Shown piece after piece: positions 19,254 to 27,570 of a stretch of DNA of 64,000 nt. The DNA comes from an uncultured Eggerthellaceae bacterium. GTDB lineage: Bacteria; Actinomycetota; Coriobacteriia; Coriobacteriales; Eggerthellaceae. The notes under the pieces were generated by a model that was not told the origin of the DNA, made no database searches, and saw only the letters and a list, made by a program, of their open reading frames with translations. The position numbers and the translations under genes are program-made. The stretch is from the NCBI GenBank assembly GCA_910588095.1, contig CAJUQH010000002.1:62001-126000 (forward strand), given 5' to 3'. Numbering within the stretch: position 1 is the first letter of the stretch; each line of letters starts with the position of its first letter.

Positions 19254-20279
19254 CTATCGGGTGCGGTCGCTCGCCGCGTCGTTCACCGCGTTCACGTCGT
19301 CGTCAGCGGCTATGCTGCCGCCGATGCCCTCGGCCGCGGCGTTCAGCGGCAGGTACTCGTCCACGGCCGCGAACACGAAGAAGCGGTAGGTGTCGTTGGT
19401 GTTGTCGCAGGTGTAGAACGCGAAGGCGCGGTCGACGGTGTCAGCCGACGGCGGCCCGGGGTTCGCGTCCACCAGCGTGTCGTCGATGCACTGCTGGATG
19501 AACGCGTGCATCTCGTCCTTGGTCTTGAAGCGGATGGGCACCGTGCCGTAGCCGTTGACGTAGTCCACGGCGAAGGTGCGCAGACGGTAGTTGCCGTTGG
19601 GCGTGAGCACGTAGATGGTGCGGTGCTCGTTGAACACCGCCGAGTCGTTGAACGTCGAGAACACCGAGAACATCTCGCCGTTGAACAGGTTGTGGCCGCT
19701 GATGATGTTGATGTCGTCGGTGAACAGCGGGTTGTTGGCGCCCGACAGGGCCGGGCAGCCGTACTCGGCGCCGAAGCGCGGCGAGGTCTCGCCGTTGAAG
19801 TTGTGCCACAGGTAGTACTCGGTGTCGTTCTCGCGCCAGGCTATGGGGTAGTTCACGTTGGTGCCGGGCACGTAGACCCAGCCCACCACGTCGGGGTTGA
19901 TGGCGCGCAGGGCGTCCCAGTCCACGTTGAAGGCCGCCAGGTCGTCGCCTTCCACCTGGGCGTGCTCGGCCACCTGGTCGTAGACCTGCTGGCCCTGCCA
20001 ATAGGTCAGCCCGATGTAGCCCAGCAGCGATACCGCCAGCAGCAGCACGACCAGCAGCACCCAGAACACGATGCGGCTGCCGCGGCGCTTGGGCTTCTGC
20101 GGCTGGATGGGCGGCATGCCCATGGGAGGGTACGAGCCGCCCGGGTACTGGCCCTGCTGCCAATAGGCATCGTAGGGCTGCTGCGGCGGAGCCTGGTACT
20201 GCGGCGCGTAGGAAGCAGGCGGGTAGCCGCCCCTTTGCGGGCCGGGCAGAGGGGTCTGCGGCACGTTGTACTGCGGCAT
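19254..20279 (-). CDS. Class B sortase with Pro/Tyr/Gln-rich cytoplasmic tail
   Basis: 341 residues. Residues 1-63 form a Pro/Tyr/Gln-rich, positively ending cytoplasmic segment (for example PPQQPYDAYWQQGQYPGG). One membrane helix follows at about 70-92, then the sortase domain. Catalytic residues are His196 in ISGHNLF, Cys291 in FAFYTCDNT and Arg299 in DTYRFFVFA. VYVPGTNVNYPI and TEYYLWHN are class B features. It differs clearly from the sortase at 14963-16165, so this genome has at least two class B enzymes. The gene starts 4 nt after a 35-residue membrane peptide gene. No substrate gene is adjacent. Confidence 0.9.
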   Translation of the reverse strand: MPQYNVPQTPLPGPQRGGYPPASYAPQYQAPPQQPYDAYWQQGQYPGGSYPPMGMPPIQPQKPKRRGSRIVFWVLLVVLLLAVSLLGYIGLTYWQGQQVYDQVAEHAQVEGDDLAAFNVDWDALRAINPDVVGWVYVPGTNVNYPIAWRENDTEYYLWHNFNGETSPRFGAEYGCPALSGANNPLFTDDINIISGHNLFNGEMFSVFSTFNDSAVFNEHRTIYVLTPNGNYRLRTFAVDYVNGYGTVPIRFKTKDEMHAFIQQCIDDTLVDANPGPPSADTVDRAFAFYTCDNTNDTYRFFVFAAVDEYLPLNAAAEGIGGSIAADDDVNAVNDAASDRTR

Positions 20280-20283
20280 CGGG

Positions 20284-20391
20284 CTATTTCTTCCGCATCT
20301 CGTCGATGAAGCCCTTGGCGATGAACGCCACTATTATAAGGATGATCACCGCAACGATGATCCAGGCGTATTCCATAGGGATGATGTCCAT
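20284..20391 (-). CDS. 35-residue single-pass membrane peptide
   Basis: ATG at 20391, stop at 20284, with GAGGAG 7 nt upstream. The product is a single hydrophobic helix (about residues 8-25, YAWIIVAVIILIIVAF) with a short acidic start and a basic end (DEMRKK), so it should sit in the membrane with the C-terminus inside. A promoter-like pair lies upstream (20452-20481), and the sortase ATG follows after 4 nt, so the two are translationally linked. It may assist or anchor the sortase. Function is unknown; no family was recognised. Confidence 0.7.
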   Translation of the reverse strand: MDIIPMEYAWIIVAVIILIIVAFIAKGFIDEMRKK

Positions 20392-20451
20392 GGGCAAGCT
20401 CCTCGTCCAGAAGGGATGCGCAAGGCGCAGGCAGGCGCCCTCGCTGGCTCC

Positions 20452-20481
20452 ATAGTACCCCAGATGCCCCCGGCGCTTCAA
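20452..20481 (-). promoter_or_regulatory. Candidate promoter of the small peptide-sortase unit
   Basis: Minus-strand TTGAAG (20481-20476) and TACTAT (20457-20452) are 18 nt apart, about 60 nt before the ATG of the 35-residue peptide. Confidence 0.5.
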
Positions 20482-20510
20482 GGACGCCGCGAAGGGAACG
20501 GGCAGCGGCC

Positions 20511-21416
20511 CTAAGCCTCCCAATCCTCCACGCGGTAGCCGCGCTCGCGGGCGGTGCGGCCGAGCGGCCGGTCGGGGCACACGGCGCAGGCGTGGCGCGC
20601 CGCGGCCAGCATGGCGCGGTCGGAATGATGGTCGCCGTAGGCGGCTTCGAGCACCCAGCCGCCGGGGCCGAACCGCTCGTCGGCGAAGCGGGCGAGCGCC
20701 TCGAGCTTGGCAGGGCCTTCGATGGGCTTGCCAAGCACGCGGTTGAGGTAGGCGCCCTGGGGCGTCACCTTCATGCGCGTGGCGATGGCGTACTGGATGG
20801 GATGGCGGCGCATGGCCGCGGCGATGATGGGCTCGAACGACGCCGAAACGCACACCACCGCATGGCCCGCATCCAGATGATGCTGCATGGCCTCGGCCGC
20901 CGAAGACCGGAAGCGGCAGTCTATCTCGGTGTCGTAGAAGTTCCACAGGTACTTGTTGACCTTGCCCACCTTCTTGCCCTTGAAGGCCGAGAACACGCGC
21001 GCCCGCACCCAAGCCTCGTTCTGGGGCAGCCGCAGCTTGTAGGCCAGCGCCCAGAAGCCGATGAGCAGCATGTTGCCCACCGAGAGGCGGCGGCGCATGC
21101 CCAGGTAGGTCACGAGGGTGACCGGTGAGTTGCCGTGGATGCTCGTGCCGTCGAAGTCGAAGGCGGCTATGCGCACGGGCTGGTGCGCGGAGGCTTCCGC
21201 AGCTGCTTCCGCAGGCCCTTCCGCAACAGTCCCTTCCCCACCTTGGAAGGCAGGCGCGCCCGCTGCGCCCACGAGCAGCCGCTCGGCGCCGATGGCGCCG
21301 TCGGCCACGCGCACGATGCCGGCCGGCAGCACATCGTAGCGCTGGTAGTCGGCCTCGGCAGCATCCGGGGTCGGGCGGCTATGGGGGGCGGGATGGGTCA
21401 ACCGGCTGGCCTTCAC
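20511..21416 (-). CDS. HAD-superfamily IB phosphatase
   Basis: 301 residues. The HAD core starts near residue 85: motif I AFDFDGTSIHG, motif II VCVSASFEP, motif III lysine in GPAKLEALARF and motif IV YGDHHSD, in the order of phosphoserine-phosphatase-like IB enzymes. The first 84 residues are Ala/Glu-rich with no family match. The start GTG at 21416 overlaps the stop of the ABC exporter gene by 4 nt (GTGA), which supports coupling; a start nearer the core at PVRIAAF cannot be excluded. Substrate unknown. Confidence 0.8.
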   Translation of the reverse strand: MKASRLTHPAPHSRPTPDAAEADYQRYDVLPAGIVRVADGAIGAERLLVGAAGAPAFQGGEGTVAEGPAEAAAEASAHQPVRIAAFDFDGTSIHGNSPVTLVTYLGMRRRLSVGNMLLIGFWALAYKLRLPQNEAWVRARVFSAFKGKKVGKVNKYLWNFYDTEIDCRFRSSAAEAMQHHLDAGHAVVCVSASFEPIIAAAMRRHPIQYAIATRMKVTPQGAYLNRVLGKPIEGPAKLEALARFADERFGPGGWVLEAAYGDHHSDRAMLAAARHACAVCPDRPLGRTARERGYRVEDWEA

Positions 21417-23293
21417 GTCTCGTCTCGGCAGTCCTCGAATTGAGAATTATACAGCTCGGCATAGAACCCGCCAAGGGCCAGCAGCTCGCTGTGGGTGCCC
21501 TGCTCGACGATGTCGCCGTGATCCACCACCAGTATGAGGTCGGCGCCTTTGATGGTGCTCAGGCGGTGCGCGATGACGAAGCTCGTGCGGCCGGCCATGA
21601 GGTTGTCCATGGCCTGCTGGATGCGCGCCTCGGTGCGGGTGTCCACCGAGCTGGTGGCCTCGTCGAGGATGAGCATGCGGCGGTCGGCCAGCAGCGCGCG
21701 GGCGATGGTGAGCAGCTGGCGCTGGCCCGCCGACACGTTGGTGGCGCCCTCGCTCACCTCGAAGTCGTAGCCGCCGGGCAGCGTGGCTATGAAGTGGTGC
21801 ACGCAGGCGCGCTTGGCCGCGGCCACCACCTCGTCGTCGGTGGCGTCGAGCCGGCCGTAGCGTATGTTCTCGCGTATGGTGCCGTTGAACAGCCACGTGT
21901 CCTGCAGCACCATGGCGAACAGGCTGCGCTCGTCGTCGCGGGCGAAGTCGCGGATGTCCACGCCGCCGATGCGGATGGCGCCGGCCTGCGGCTCGTAGAA
22001 GCGCATGAGCAGCTTCACCAACGTGGTCTTGCCCGCGCCGGTAGGCCCGACGATGGCCACGGTCTGGCCCTCGGCCACGCGGGCCGTGAACCCGCGGATG
22101 ACTGGCTGGTCGGGGTCGTAGCCGAAGCGCACGCCGTCGAACTCCACGTCGCAGCGCACATCGGCCGTACGGGCCTGGGGCTGCTCGGGCGGCAGCTCGG
22201 GGCCGTCGATGAATGCGAAGATGCGCTCAGCCGCGGCGGCCATCTGCTGGAGCACGTTGGACACCTGGGCCAGCTGGGTGATGGGCTGGGTGAAGTTCTT
22301 CACGTACTGGATGAACGCCTGGATGTCGCCCACGGTTATGGTGCCCGCCACCGCCAGGAATGCGCCAGACACTGCCACGGCCACGTAGCCCAGGTTGCCC
22401 ACGAAGGCCATGACCGGCTGCATGAGGCCGCTGAGGAACTGCGCCTTCCACCCCGCCTCGTAGAGCTGCTCGTTCGTGGCGGCGAAGGAGCGCACCGTGG
22501 CGTCCTCGCGGCCGAACGCGCGCACCACCGCGTGGCCCGAGAACGTCTCCTCCACGATGCCGTTCACCTGGCCGAGCAGCGCCTGCTGGGCGAAGAAGTA
22601 GCGCTGCGAGCGCTTCACCACCAGCATGACCAGCACCACCGACACCGGCACCATGACCAGCGCGATGAGCGTCATCAGCCAGTTGATGGAAAGCATCATA
22701 ACCAGCACGCCCACCACCATGGTCGTGCTGGTTATGGCCTGGGTGAGGCCCTGGTTGAGGCTCTGGCCCAGGGTGTCCACGTCGTTGGTGATGCGGCTGA
22801 GCACGTCGCCGGTGGATTCCTTGTCGAAGGCGCCGAAGGGCGTGCGGTCTATCTTGGCCACGATGGCCTGGCGCAGGCGATAGCACGTAGCCTGCGAGAC
22901 GTAGCTCATGACCCAGCCTTGCACCCACGAGCACGCGGCCGAGAACAGGTACAGCGCGAGCGTGGCCGCCAGTATGCGGAAGATGAGGTCGAGGTCGATG
23001 CCGCCGACGCCCGCCACCTTGGCCGTCACGCCGTCGAACAGCGCGGTGGTGGCCTCGGAGAGCACCTTCGGGCCCACGATGTTGAACACCGTCGAGCCCA
23101 CCGCGAACAGCACCACCAGCGCGATGCGCCCCTTGAACCGGCCCATGAACCGCAGCAGCTTGCCCATGGTGCCCTTGAAGTCGCGCGGCTTCTCGCCCGG
23201 CATCATGCGGCCAGCCGGGCCGTGGCTCGGGCCGCCGGGGCCATGCTTGGGGATGCTGGCCCGGGCCGCTATGGGATGCTGCGCGGCGCTCAT
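21413..23293 (-). CDS. ABC exporter half, canonical ATPase Glu (ATP-binding/permease)
   Basis: 626 residues: N-terminal six-helix exporter domain (about 40-340) and C-terminal ATPase (about 370-620). Walker A is GPTGAGKTT, Walker B MLILDEATSSVD with the catalytic Glu, and the signature is degenerate (NVSAGQRQL instead of SGGQ). Its partner, the next gene upstream, shows the complementary pattern, so they form a heterodimeric exporter with one active ATP site. The ATG overlaps the partner stop by 4 nt (ATGA). Multidrug or peptide export is likely, but the substrate cannot be named. Confidence 0.92.
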   Translation of the reverse strand: MSAAQHPIAARASIPKHGPGGPSHGPAGRMMPGEKPRDFKGTMGKLLRFMGRFKGRIALVVLFAVGSTVFNIVGPKVLSEATTALFDGVTAKVAGVGGIDLDLIFRILAATLALYLFSAACSWVQGWVMSYVSQATCYRLRQAIVAKIDRTPFGAFDKESTGDVLSRITNDVDTLGQSLNQGLTQAITSTTMVVGVLVMMLSINWLMTLIALVMVPVSVVLVMLVVKRSQRYFFAQQALLGQVNGIVEETFSGHAVVRAFGREDATVRSFAATNEQLYEAGWKAQFLSGLMQPVMAFVGNLGYVAVAVSGAFLAVAGTITVGDIQAFIQYVKNFTQPITQLAQVSNVLQQMAAAAERIFAFIDGPELPPEQPQARTADVRCDVEFDGVRFGYDPDQPVIRGFTARVAEGQTVAIVGPTGAGKTTLVKLLMRFYEPQAGAIRIGGVDIRDFARDDERSLFAMVLQDTWLFNGTIRENIRYGRLDATDDEVVAAAKRACVHHFIATLPGGYDFEVSEGATNVSAGQRQLLTIARALLADRRMLILDEATSSVDTRTEARIQQAMDNLMAGRTSFVIAHRLSTIKGADLILVVDHGDIVEQGTHSELLALGGFYAELYNSQFEDCRDET

Positions 23294-25356
23294 GCAGCAG
23301 CACCCCCTTCGCCCAGCTCGGAAGCGGAAAGCTGCGAGAGCGCTATCTCGCGGTAGGCGCCGCAGGAGGCCATGAGATCGTCATGGGTGCCCTGGCCGGC
23401 CACGCGGCCCTCGTCGAGCACCACGATGTGGTCGGCGTGCATGATGGTGGCGATGCGCTGGGCCACGATGATGCGCGTGGTGCCGCCCAGGCTGCGGTCG
23501 AGCTCGGCGCGCAGCAGGGCGTCGGTCTTGTAGTCCAGGGCCGAGAACGTGTCGTCGAACAGGAACGCACGCGCCTCGGTAGCCAGGGCGCGGGCCACGG
23601 CCAGGCGCTGGCGCTGGCCGCCAGACACGTTCGAGCCGCCCTGGGCTATGGGCGCGTCGAGCCCTTCGGCACGCTCGTCGACGAACGCCTGGGCCTGGGC
23701 GATGGCCAGGGCCTTCTGCACGCGCTCGTCGGGCATCGCCTCGTCGCTGTAGGCCACGTTGCTCCGCACGGTGCCGCTGAACAGGAACGCCGCCTGGGGC
23801 GCGTAGCCGAAGGTGGCCCGCAGGTCGGCCTGGGCCAGGTCGCGCACGTCGATGCCATCGACGGTGACGCTGCCCTCGGTGACGTCGTAGAAGCGCTCCA
23901 TGAGCTTGACGATGGTGGACTTGCCCGAGCCCGTGGGCCCGATGATGGCCAGCGTGGTGCCCGGGCGCGCGGTGAAGCTCACGTGCTCCAGCACGCATTC
24001 GTCGGAATCGGCGTAGCGGAAGCCCACGTCATGGAACGCGATCTCGGCGCCGCGTCCAGCCACCTGCGCGGGCAGCTTGCGCGGGTTCGGCGGGTCGACG
24101 ATGGCGGGCCGAGCGGCCAGCACCTCGTCGACGCGCTGGGCCGCCACGTTGGCGCGCGGCAGCATGATGGCCATCATGCCCAGCATGAGGAAGCTCATGA
24201 TGATGACCATGGCATAGGTGATGAACGCTATGAGGTCGCCGGTCTGGATGGTGCCCGCGTCGATGTACAAGCCGCCCACGTACACGATGGCCACCGAGGT
24301 CAGGTTCATGATGAGCATCATGGTGGGCATCATGAACGTCATGACGCGGTTGGTGAACAGCTGGGTGCGCATGAGACGGGCCGACGCCTCGTCGAAGCGC
24401 TGCTCCTCGAAGGCCTCGCGATCGAAGGCGCGGATGACCGGCAGGCCGTCCAGCATGTCGCGCGCCACCAGGTTCACGCGGTCTATGAGCTTCTGCATGG
24501 CCTTGAACTTGGGGTTGGCCAGGCGGAACACCACCCCGATGACGCAGAACACCGCGACGATGGCCGCCACGATGACCCACCCCATGGACGCGTTGGTGAC
24601 CATGACCATGATGATGCCGCCCACCGCCATGATGGGCGCGTACATGACCATGCGCACCAGCATGATGCTCACGTTCTGGATGAGCTGCACGTCGTTGGTG
24701 CCGCGCGTGATGAGGCTCGCAGCCGAGAAGGCGCCTATCTCGGCCTCGGAAAAGCGCACGACGCGGCCGAACAGCTGGCTGCGCAGGTCGCGGCCGATGC
24801 GCGCGCCCGTGCGGCTGGCGATGAAGCTCACCGCTATGTTGAGCGCCATGCCCACCGCGGCGATGCCCAGCATGAGCGCGCCGATGCGCAGCAGGTAGCC
24901 CATCTGCATGGAGGCAAGGTCGTAGCCCAGGCGCTCGTATTCGGCGCGGGCCGCAGCGATGCCCTGCTGGGTGAGCACGGCGTCGCCCGGGGCCTGGGCG
25001 GCATCGGAGCCGAAGTGGATGGCCACCATGGCCGGGGTGATGGCCTGGTCGAGCGCGGCCAAGTGCTCGCGGCCGTAGGCGGTCAGGGCGTAGGCGTCGC
25101 CGTCGGCCTCGTAGCCTTCGGCGAACAGCTGGGCTGCCTGGGCATCGTCAGCCAGCCGGTCGGCGATGGCATCATGGGTGGCCGCGCTCATGCGATCGGT
25201 AGCCACATGCTCGATGCCCGCCTGCTGGATGCCCACGTCCACGATGTCGCTCGTGAGCGTCGGCAGCGCCAGGTCGGTGGCTACGAGCGCCACGAGCAAG
25301 AGCGTCGCCAGAGCCATGGCCGCCTTGTGGCCGAGCAGGTAGCGGATTATGCGCAT
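23290..25356 (-). CDS. ABC exporter half, degenerate ATP site (ATP-binding/permease)
   Basis: 688 residues from the ATG at 25356, chosen because AAGAAGGCGG precedes it; a longer frame to 25407 lacks a site. The exporter membrane domain has an unusual extracytoplasmic insert of about 100 residues (roughly 35-140) between the first two helices, rich in Ala/Asp/Glu. The ATPase has Walker A GPTGSGKST and an intact NVSGGQRQR signature, but Walker B reads FLFDDTFSALD, with Asp in place of the catalytic Glu. That is the hallmark of the non-hydrolysing site in heterodimeric exporters (TmrAB/TM287-288 type). It is the first gene of the three-gene unit with the second half and the HAD protein. Confidence 0.92.
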   Translation of the reverse strand: MRIIRYLLGHKAAMALATLLLVALVATDLALPTLTSDIVDVGIQQAGIEHVATDRMSAATHDAIADRLADDAQAAQLFAEGYEADGDAYALTAYGREHLAALDQAITPAMVAIHFGSDAAQAPGDAVLTQQGIAAARAEYERLGYDLASMQMGYLLRIGALMLGIAAVGMALNIAVSFIASRTGARIGRDLRSQLFGRVVRFSEAEIGAFSAASLITRGTNDVQLIQNVSIMLVRMVMYAPIMAVGGIIMVMVTNASMGWVIVAAIVAVFCVIGVVFRLANPKFKAMQKLIDRVNLVARDMLDGLPVIRAFDREAFEEQRFDEASARLMRTQLFTNRVMTFMMPTMMLIMNLTSVAIVYVGGLYIDAGTIQTGDLIAFITYAMVIIMSFLMLGMMAIMLPRANVAAQRVDEVLAARPAIVDPPNPRKLPAQVAGRGAEIAFHDVGFRYADSDECVLEHVSFTARPGTTLAIIGPTGSGKSTIVKLMERFYDVTEGSVTVDGIDVRDLAQADLRATFGYAPQAAFLFSGTVRSNVAYSDEAMPDERVQKALAIAQAQAFVDERAEGLDAPIAQGGSNVSGGQRQRLAVARALATEARAFLFDDTFSALDYKTDALLRAELDRSLGGTTRIIVAQRIATIMHADHIVVLDEGRVAGQGTHDDLMASCGAYREIALSQLSASELGEGGAAA

Positions 25357-25423
25357 GAGGCATCGCCGCCTTCTTCGGCAGCGCTGCAACGGGGCATGTT
25401 CGCGCACGGGGTCATGGGAACCT

Positions 25424-25429
25424 ATTATA
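25424..25429 (-). promoter_or_regulatory. -10 box of the ABC exporter operon
   Basis: Perfect TATAAT on the minus strand (25429-25424), 67 nt before the ATG at 25356, giving a leader of about 60 nt. No good -35 is visible. The gap 25357-25496 contains nothing else. Confidence 0.55.
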
Positions 25430-25496
25430 TAGGTAGCGCCCGCGAAAGCCCGCCGTCAGACCTGCCACTGCCTCATGCGAAACCTTGATGTAACTG

Positions 25497-25763
25497 CTAG
25501 CGAGCTTGCCTTTGAAGGATCAACGTGTAAGCGAACACGATGTCCTGCTCTTCAAAGCACTCATAGAATATATCGAATGGGTCGACCACCATCTTGAGGA
25601 CATTTCCCCCGAACTCGGATTGAATAGATGATGGGATGTTGGTCGAACCGATGGTCGGGATAGCTTCGATGATGCCCAGAACATCGTATATCCTGTCCTC
25701 TGCCCTCTTTGGCGTGACGCGCGATAGCTCTTCGGCGAATCGCGGAGCATAGACCATCTCAGC
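25497..25763 (-). CDS. RelE/ParE-like toxin of a type II toxin-antitoxin pair
   Basis: 88 residues from the ATG at 25763. It has the compact toxin pattern VYAPRFAEELSRVTPKRAEDR, written here as VYAPRFAEEL and SRVTPKRAED, then a beta-rich second half (VLKMVVDPFDIFYECF, FAYTLILQRQ). It is likely an mRNA interferase or gyrase poison of the RelE/ParE superfamily; the subtype is uncertain. The start overlaps the antitoxin stop by 5 nt, the classic arrangement with antitoxin first. The longer frame to 25796 lies inside the antitoxin and is less likely. The pair sits in a stretch that is visibly less GC-rich than its neighbours, as expected for an acquired module. Confidence 0.7.
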   Translation of the reverse strand, partial: AEMVYAPRFAEELSRVTPKRAEDRIYDVLGIIEAIPTIGSTNIPSSIQSEFGGNVLKMVVDPFDIFYECFEEQDIVFAYTLILQRQAR

Positions 25764-26031
25764 CATGCCAAGCTCGCAAGCTATTGACCGCATCACGCAA
25801 GGCTTGAGTGCCTTCTATGCCCTCACCATCTGCTATCGCCTGCCTACCATCGAGAATGCCGCTACGAACAAGCTCGATATGCTCGGCTGATTCGCATTCG
25901 GCAGGAGCTATGACGACCCATGGCTTAGAATTCCGAAACACAGTAACCTGTTGCCCGCTCTCGCACACTGCAGAAGCTATCCGCGAGAAGCTAGTCCTTG
26001 CCTCTGCAGCGGTTGCAGTTAAAGCAGCCAT
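25759..26031 (-). CDS. Phd/YefM-type antitoxin
   Basis: 90 residues. The N-terminal half reads TATAEARTSFSRIASAVCES, then QQVTVFRNSKPWVVIAPAE, the beta-hairpin and helix fold of Phd/YefM antitoxins that bind operator DNA. The C-terminal half is acidic and probably wraps the toxin. The ATG has AAAGGAG before it. Translation is coupled to the toxin by overlap. It should repress its own promoter. Confidence 0.8.
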   Translation of the reverse strand: MAALTATAAEARTSFSRIASAVCESGQQVTVFRNSKPWVVIAPAECESAEHIELVRSGILDGRQAIADGEGIEGTQALRDAVNSLRAWHG

Positions 26032-26061
26032 GGCACACTCCTTTCTAGGCGCAAAACTGAG

Positions 26062-26094
26062 TTCTTAGAATCAAGATGAAAATATCGAGCTCGA
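26062..26094. promoter_or_regulatory. Short palindromes upstream of the antitoxin (operator candidates)
   Basis: TTCTTAGAA (26062-26070) and TCGAGCTCGA (26085-26094) are palindromic and lie 30-65 nt before the antitoxin ATG, where an autorepressing Phd-type protein would bind. The remaining gap to 26251 shows nothing recognisable. Confidence 0.3.
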
Positions 26095-26251
26095 AGGCCG
26101 CCACAGGCACGCCCCAAGGGTGTCAGCGATCACGCAGCCAGCAACATGGATAAGGAGCGCTGTCGAGCCAACCCGAATCGCATATCGAGGCAGCCCGGCT
26201 GCTTTCCCTGCCCTTGCCCAAGATCTGCGCGCGCTCACCGTCGCCACAAGG

Positions 26252-27256
26252 TCAGATGCAGTCGTAGGGCATCTTGCGCGCGACGAGGTAGAACCCGAGC
26301 ACCAGCGGCACCGCAAGGAAGCACGCTGGCCAGGGCCATACCATGAGGCATGCCACGATGACGGCCAGGCGCGCGCCGTAGAACGCCAGGCGCCGGGCAC
26401 CCGCGCGTTCCTTCGTCTCGCAGGACATGCGCACGAAGGAGCCACCGGGCGTGCTGCCACCGCAAGCCCAGGGCACGATCGCCTCCAGCACCACGAACAG
26501 CGCCACAGCCGCGGCGGCCAGGGCTTCCGCACCGCCTGCGCTCCACAAAGCTCCTACGACCGGCAGGTACGATGCCACCATCACGAGCAGCGCGCTGGCC
26601 CCGATGGCACCGACGAATATCGTCATGTCGACGCATAAGGCCACCGCGCGGCGCACGAAGCCCGGCTCATGGGTGACGGGCTGGCTGTAAGCCTCCCCTT
26701 CGGGCAGCAGCCGCGCCAACAGGGCCGCCGCGAGCCACCCGAGCGCCGCCCCAGCGACATTCCAAGCCAAGTCGTCCACATCGAAGGTGCGATACGCGTA
26801 CGGGTACAACCCGAACAAGCCAGTGAGCTGCGCCGTCTCGATGAGCGCCGACGCTGCGAGCCCTGCCGCCGTGCTGGCAATCAGCCCTAGGCGCAGCCCG
26901 CGACGGGCAATGAACCCCAGCGGCACGAAGAACGCCACGTTGGCCGCTATCTGGAACACGGCCTTGACCCCGTCGCGACGGATGTCGCCGATGAAGGCCA
27001 GCGGGTCGAGCTGCGGCGCGATGCCGTAGGTGATGCCCAGGCCCTCGGTGCCCTCGGGCAGCGGCCACAACGTGAAGAACACCAGAGCCAGCCCATAGAG
27101 CACTGCAGCGTAGGCACCGGCGGCCGCCAGCAGCCGCAGCTGGCCGTCGCGGCGATACAGGAAAGCCAGCAAGGGCAGCGTGAGCAGGAACGAAGCGAAG
27201 GGCCAGATGCCCAACGCCAGCATGAAGCGGTCGCTGAACCCGGCAAGGAATCCCAT
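26252..27256 (-). CDS. VanZ-RDD fusion membrane protein
   Basis: 334 residues. The N-terminal part (about 1-190) is a VanZ domain with membrane helices and the motif FFVPLGFIARRG followed by ALIETAQL and DVDDLAWNVAGAALGW. The C-terminal part (about 195-330) is an RDD domain: FVRRAVALCVDMTIFV and the second motif GGSTPGGSFVRM. VanZ proteins are linked to low-level teicoplanin tolerance and cell-envelope stress; RDD domains are membrane modules of uncertain, possibly transport, role. The fusion is known in Gram-positive bacteria. It stands alone, with no vanA-type genes nearby. Confidence 0.85.
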   Translation of the reverse strand: MGFLAGFSDRFMLALGIWPFASFLLTLPLLAFLYRRDGQLRLLAAAGAYAAVLYGLALVFFTLWPLPEGTEGLGITYGIAPQLDPLAFIGDIRRDGVKAVFQIAANVAFFVPLGFIARRGLRLGLIASTAAGLAASALIETAQLTGLFGLYPYAYRTFDVDDLAWNVAGAALGWLAAALLARLLPEGEAYSQPVTHEPGFVRRAVALCVDMTIFVGAIGASALLVMVASYLPVVGALWSAGGAEALAAAAVALFVVLEAIVPWACGGSTPGGSFVRMSCETKERAGARRLAFYGARLAVIVACLMVWPWPACFLAVPLVLGFYLVARKMPYDCI

Positions 27257-27336
27257 CCCAGCACCTCCTATCCGTCGCAGCCGCCCGCAAGCTCGGCTGA
27301 GAGGGGTGATGCCTGCGGGTGCGTTCGAGCCTCAGG

Positions 27337-27570
27337 CTACCAGACGATGCGGTGGAGCAAGGGCGCATGGGCGAAGATGACGATACTGTACGCCAAGGCT
27401 AAGGCGCCTGTAAGGTTGTGCCCAAGCATCGCTCGCGGCGGCCGCCGGCACCGAGCCGATGACGAGCGCCATGGCCGCCGCGCCCAGCGATGCGCGCAAA
27501 AGGCAGGGCAGCAGTGGATGCGGATGCGACGCAACTGGCGCCGAACAACAGAACGCGGACCAGCTGCTAA
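27337..27570 (-). pseudogene. Decayed C-terminal fragment of an MFS exporter (paralogue remnant)
   Basis: Directly behind the intact MFS gene the minus strand encodes ASLGAAAMALVIGS then PAAAASDAWAQ, which matches the C-terminus of that gene (CASLGTAVMMLVISS, GLAAAASGAWAP). The frame then breaks: after a shift it continues LTGALALAYSIVIFAHAPLL to a TAG at 27337, resembling the last helix of an MFS protein. The DNA of the two copies also aligns (for example GATGACGAGC followed by similar sequence). The N-terminal 400 residues are missing. It is best read as a remnant of a duplicated or related exporter gene. The upper boundary is approximate. Confidence 0.65.

Noticed and set aside
26071..26532. 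153-residue minus-strand frame overlapping the VanZ-RDD gene
   Set aside because: It lies largely inside that gene in another frame; Arg/Cys/Trp-rich and without family pattern.
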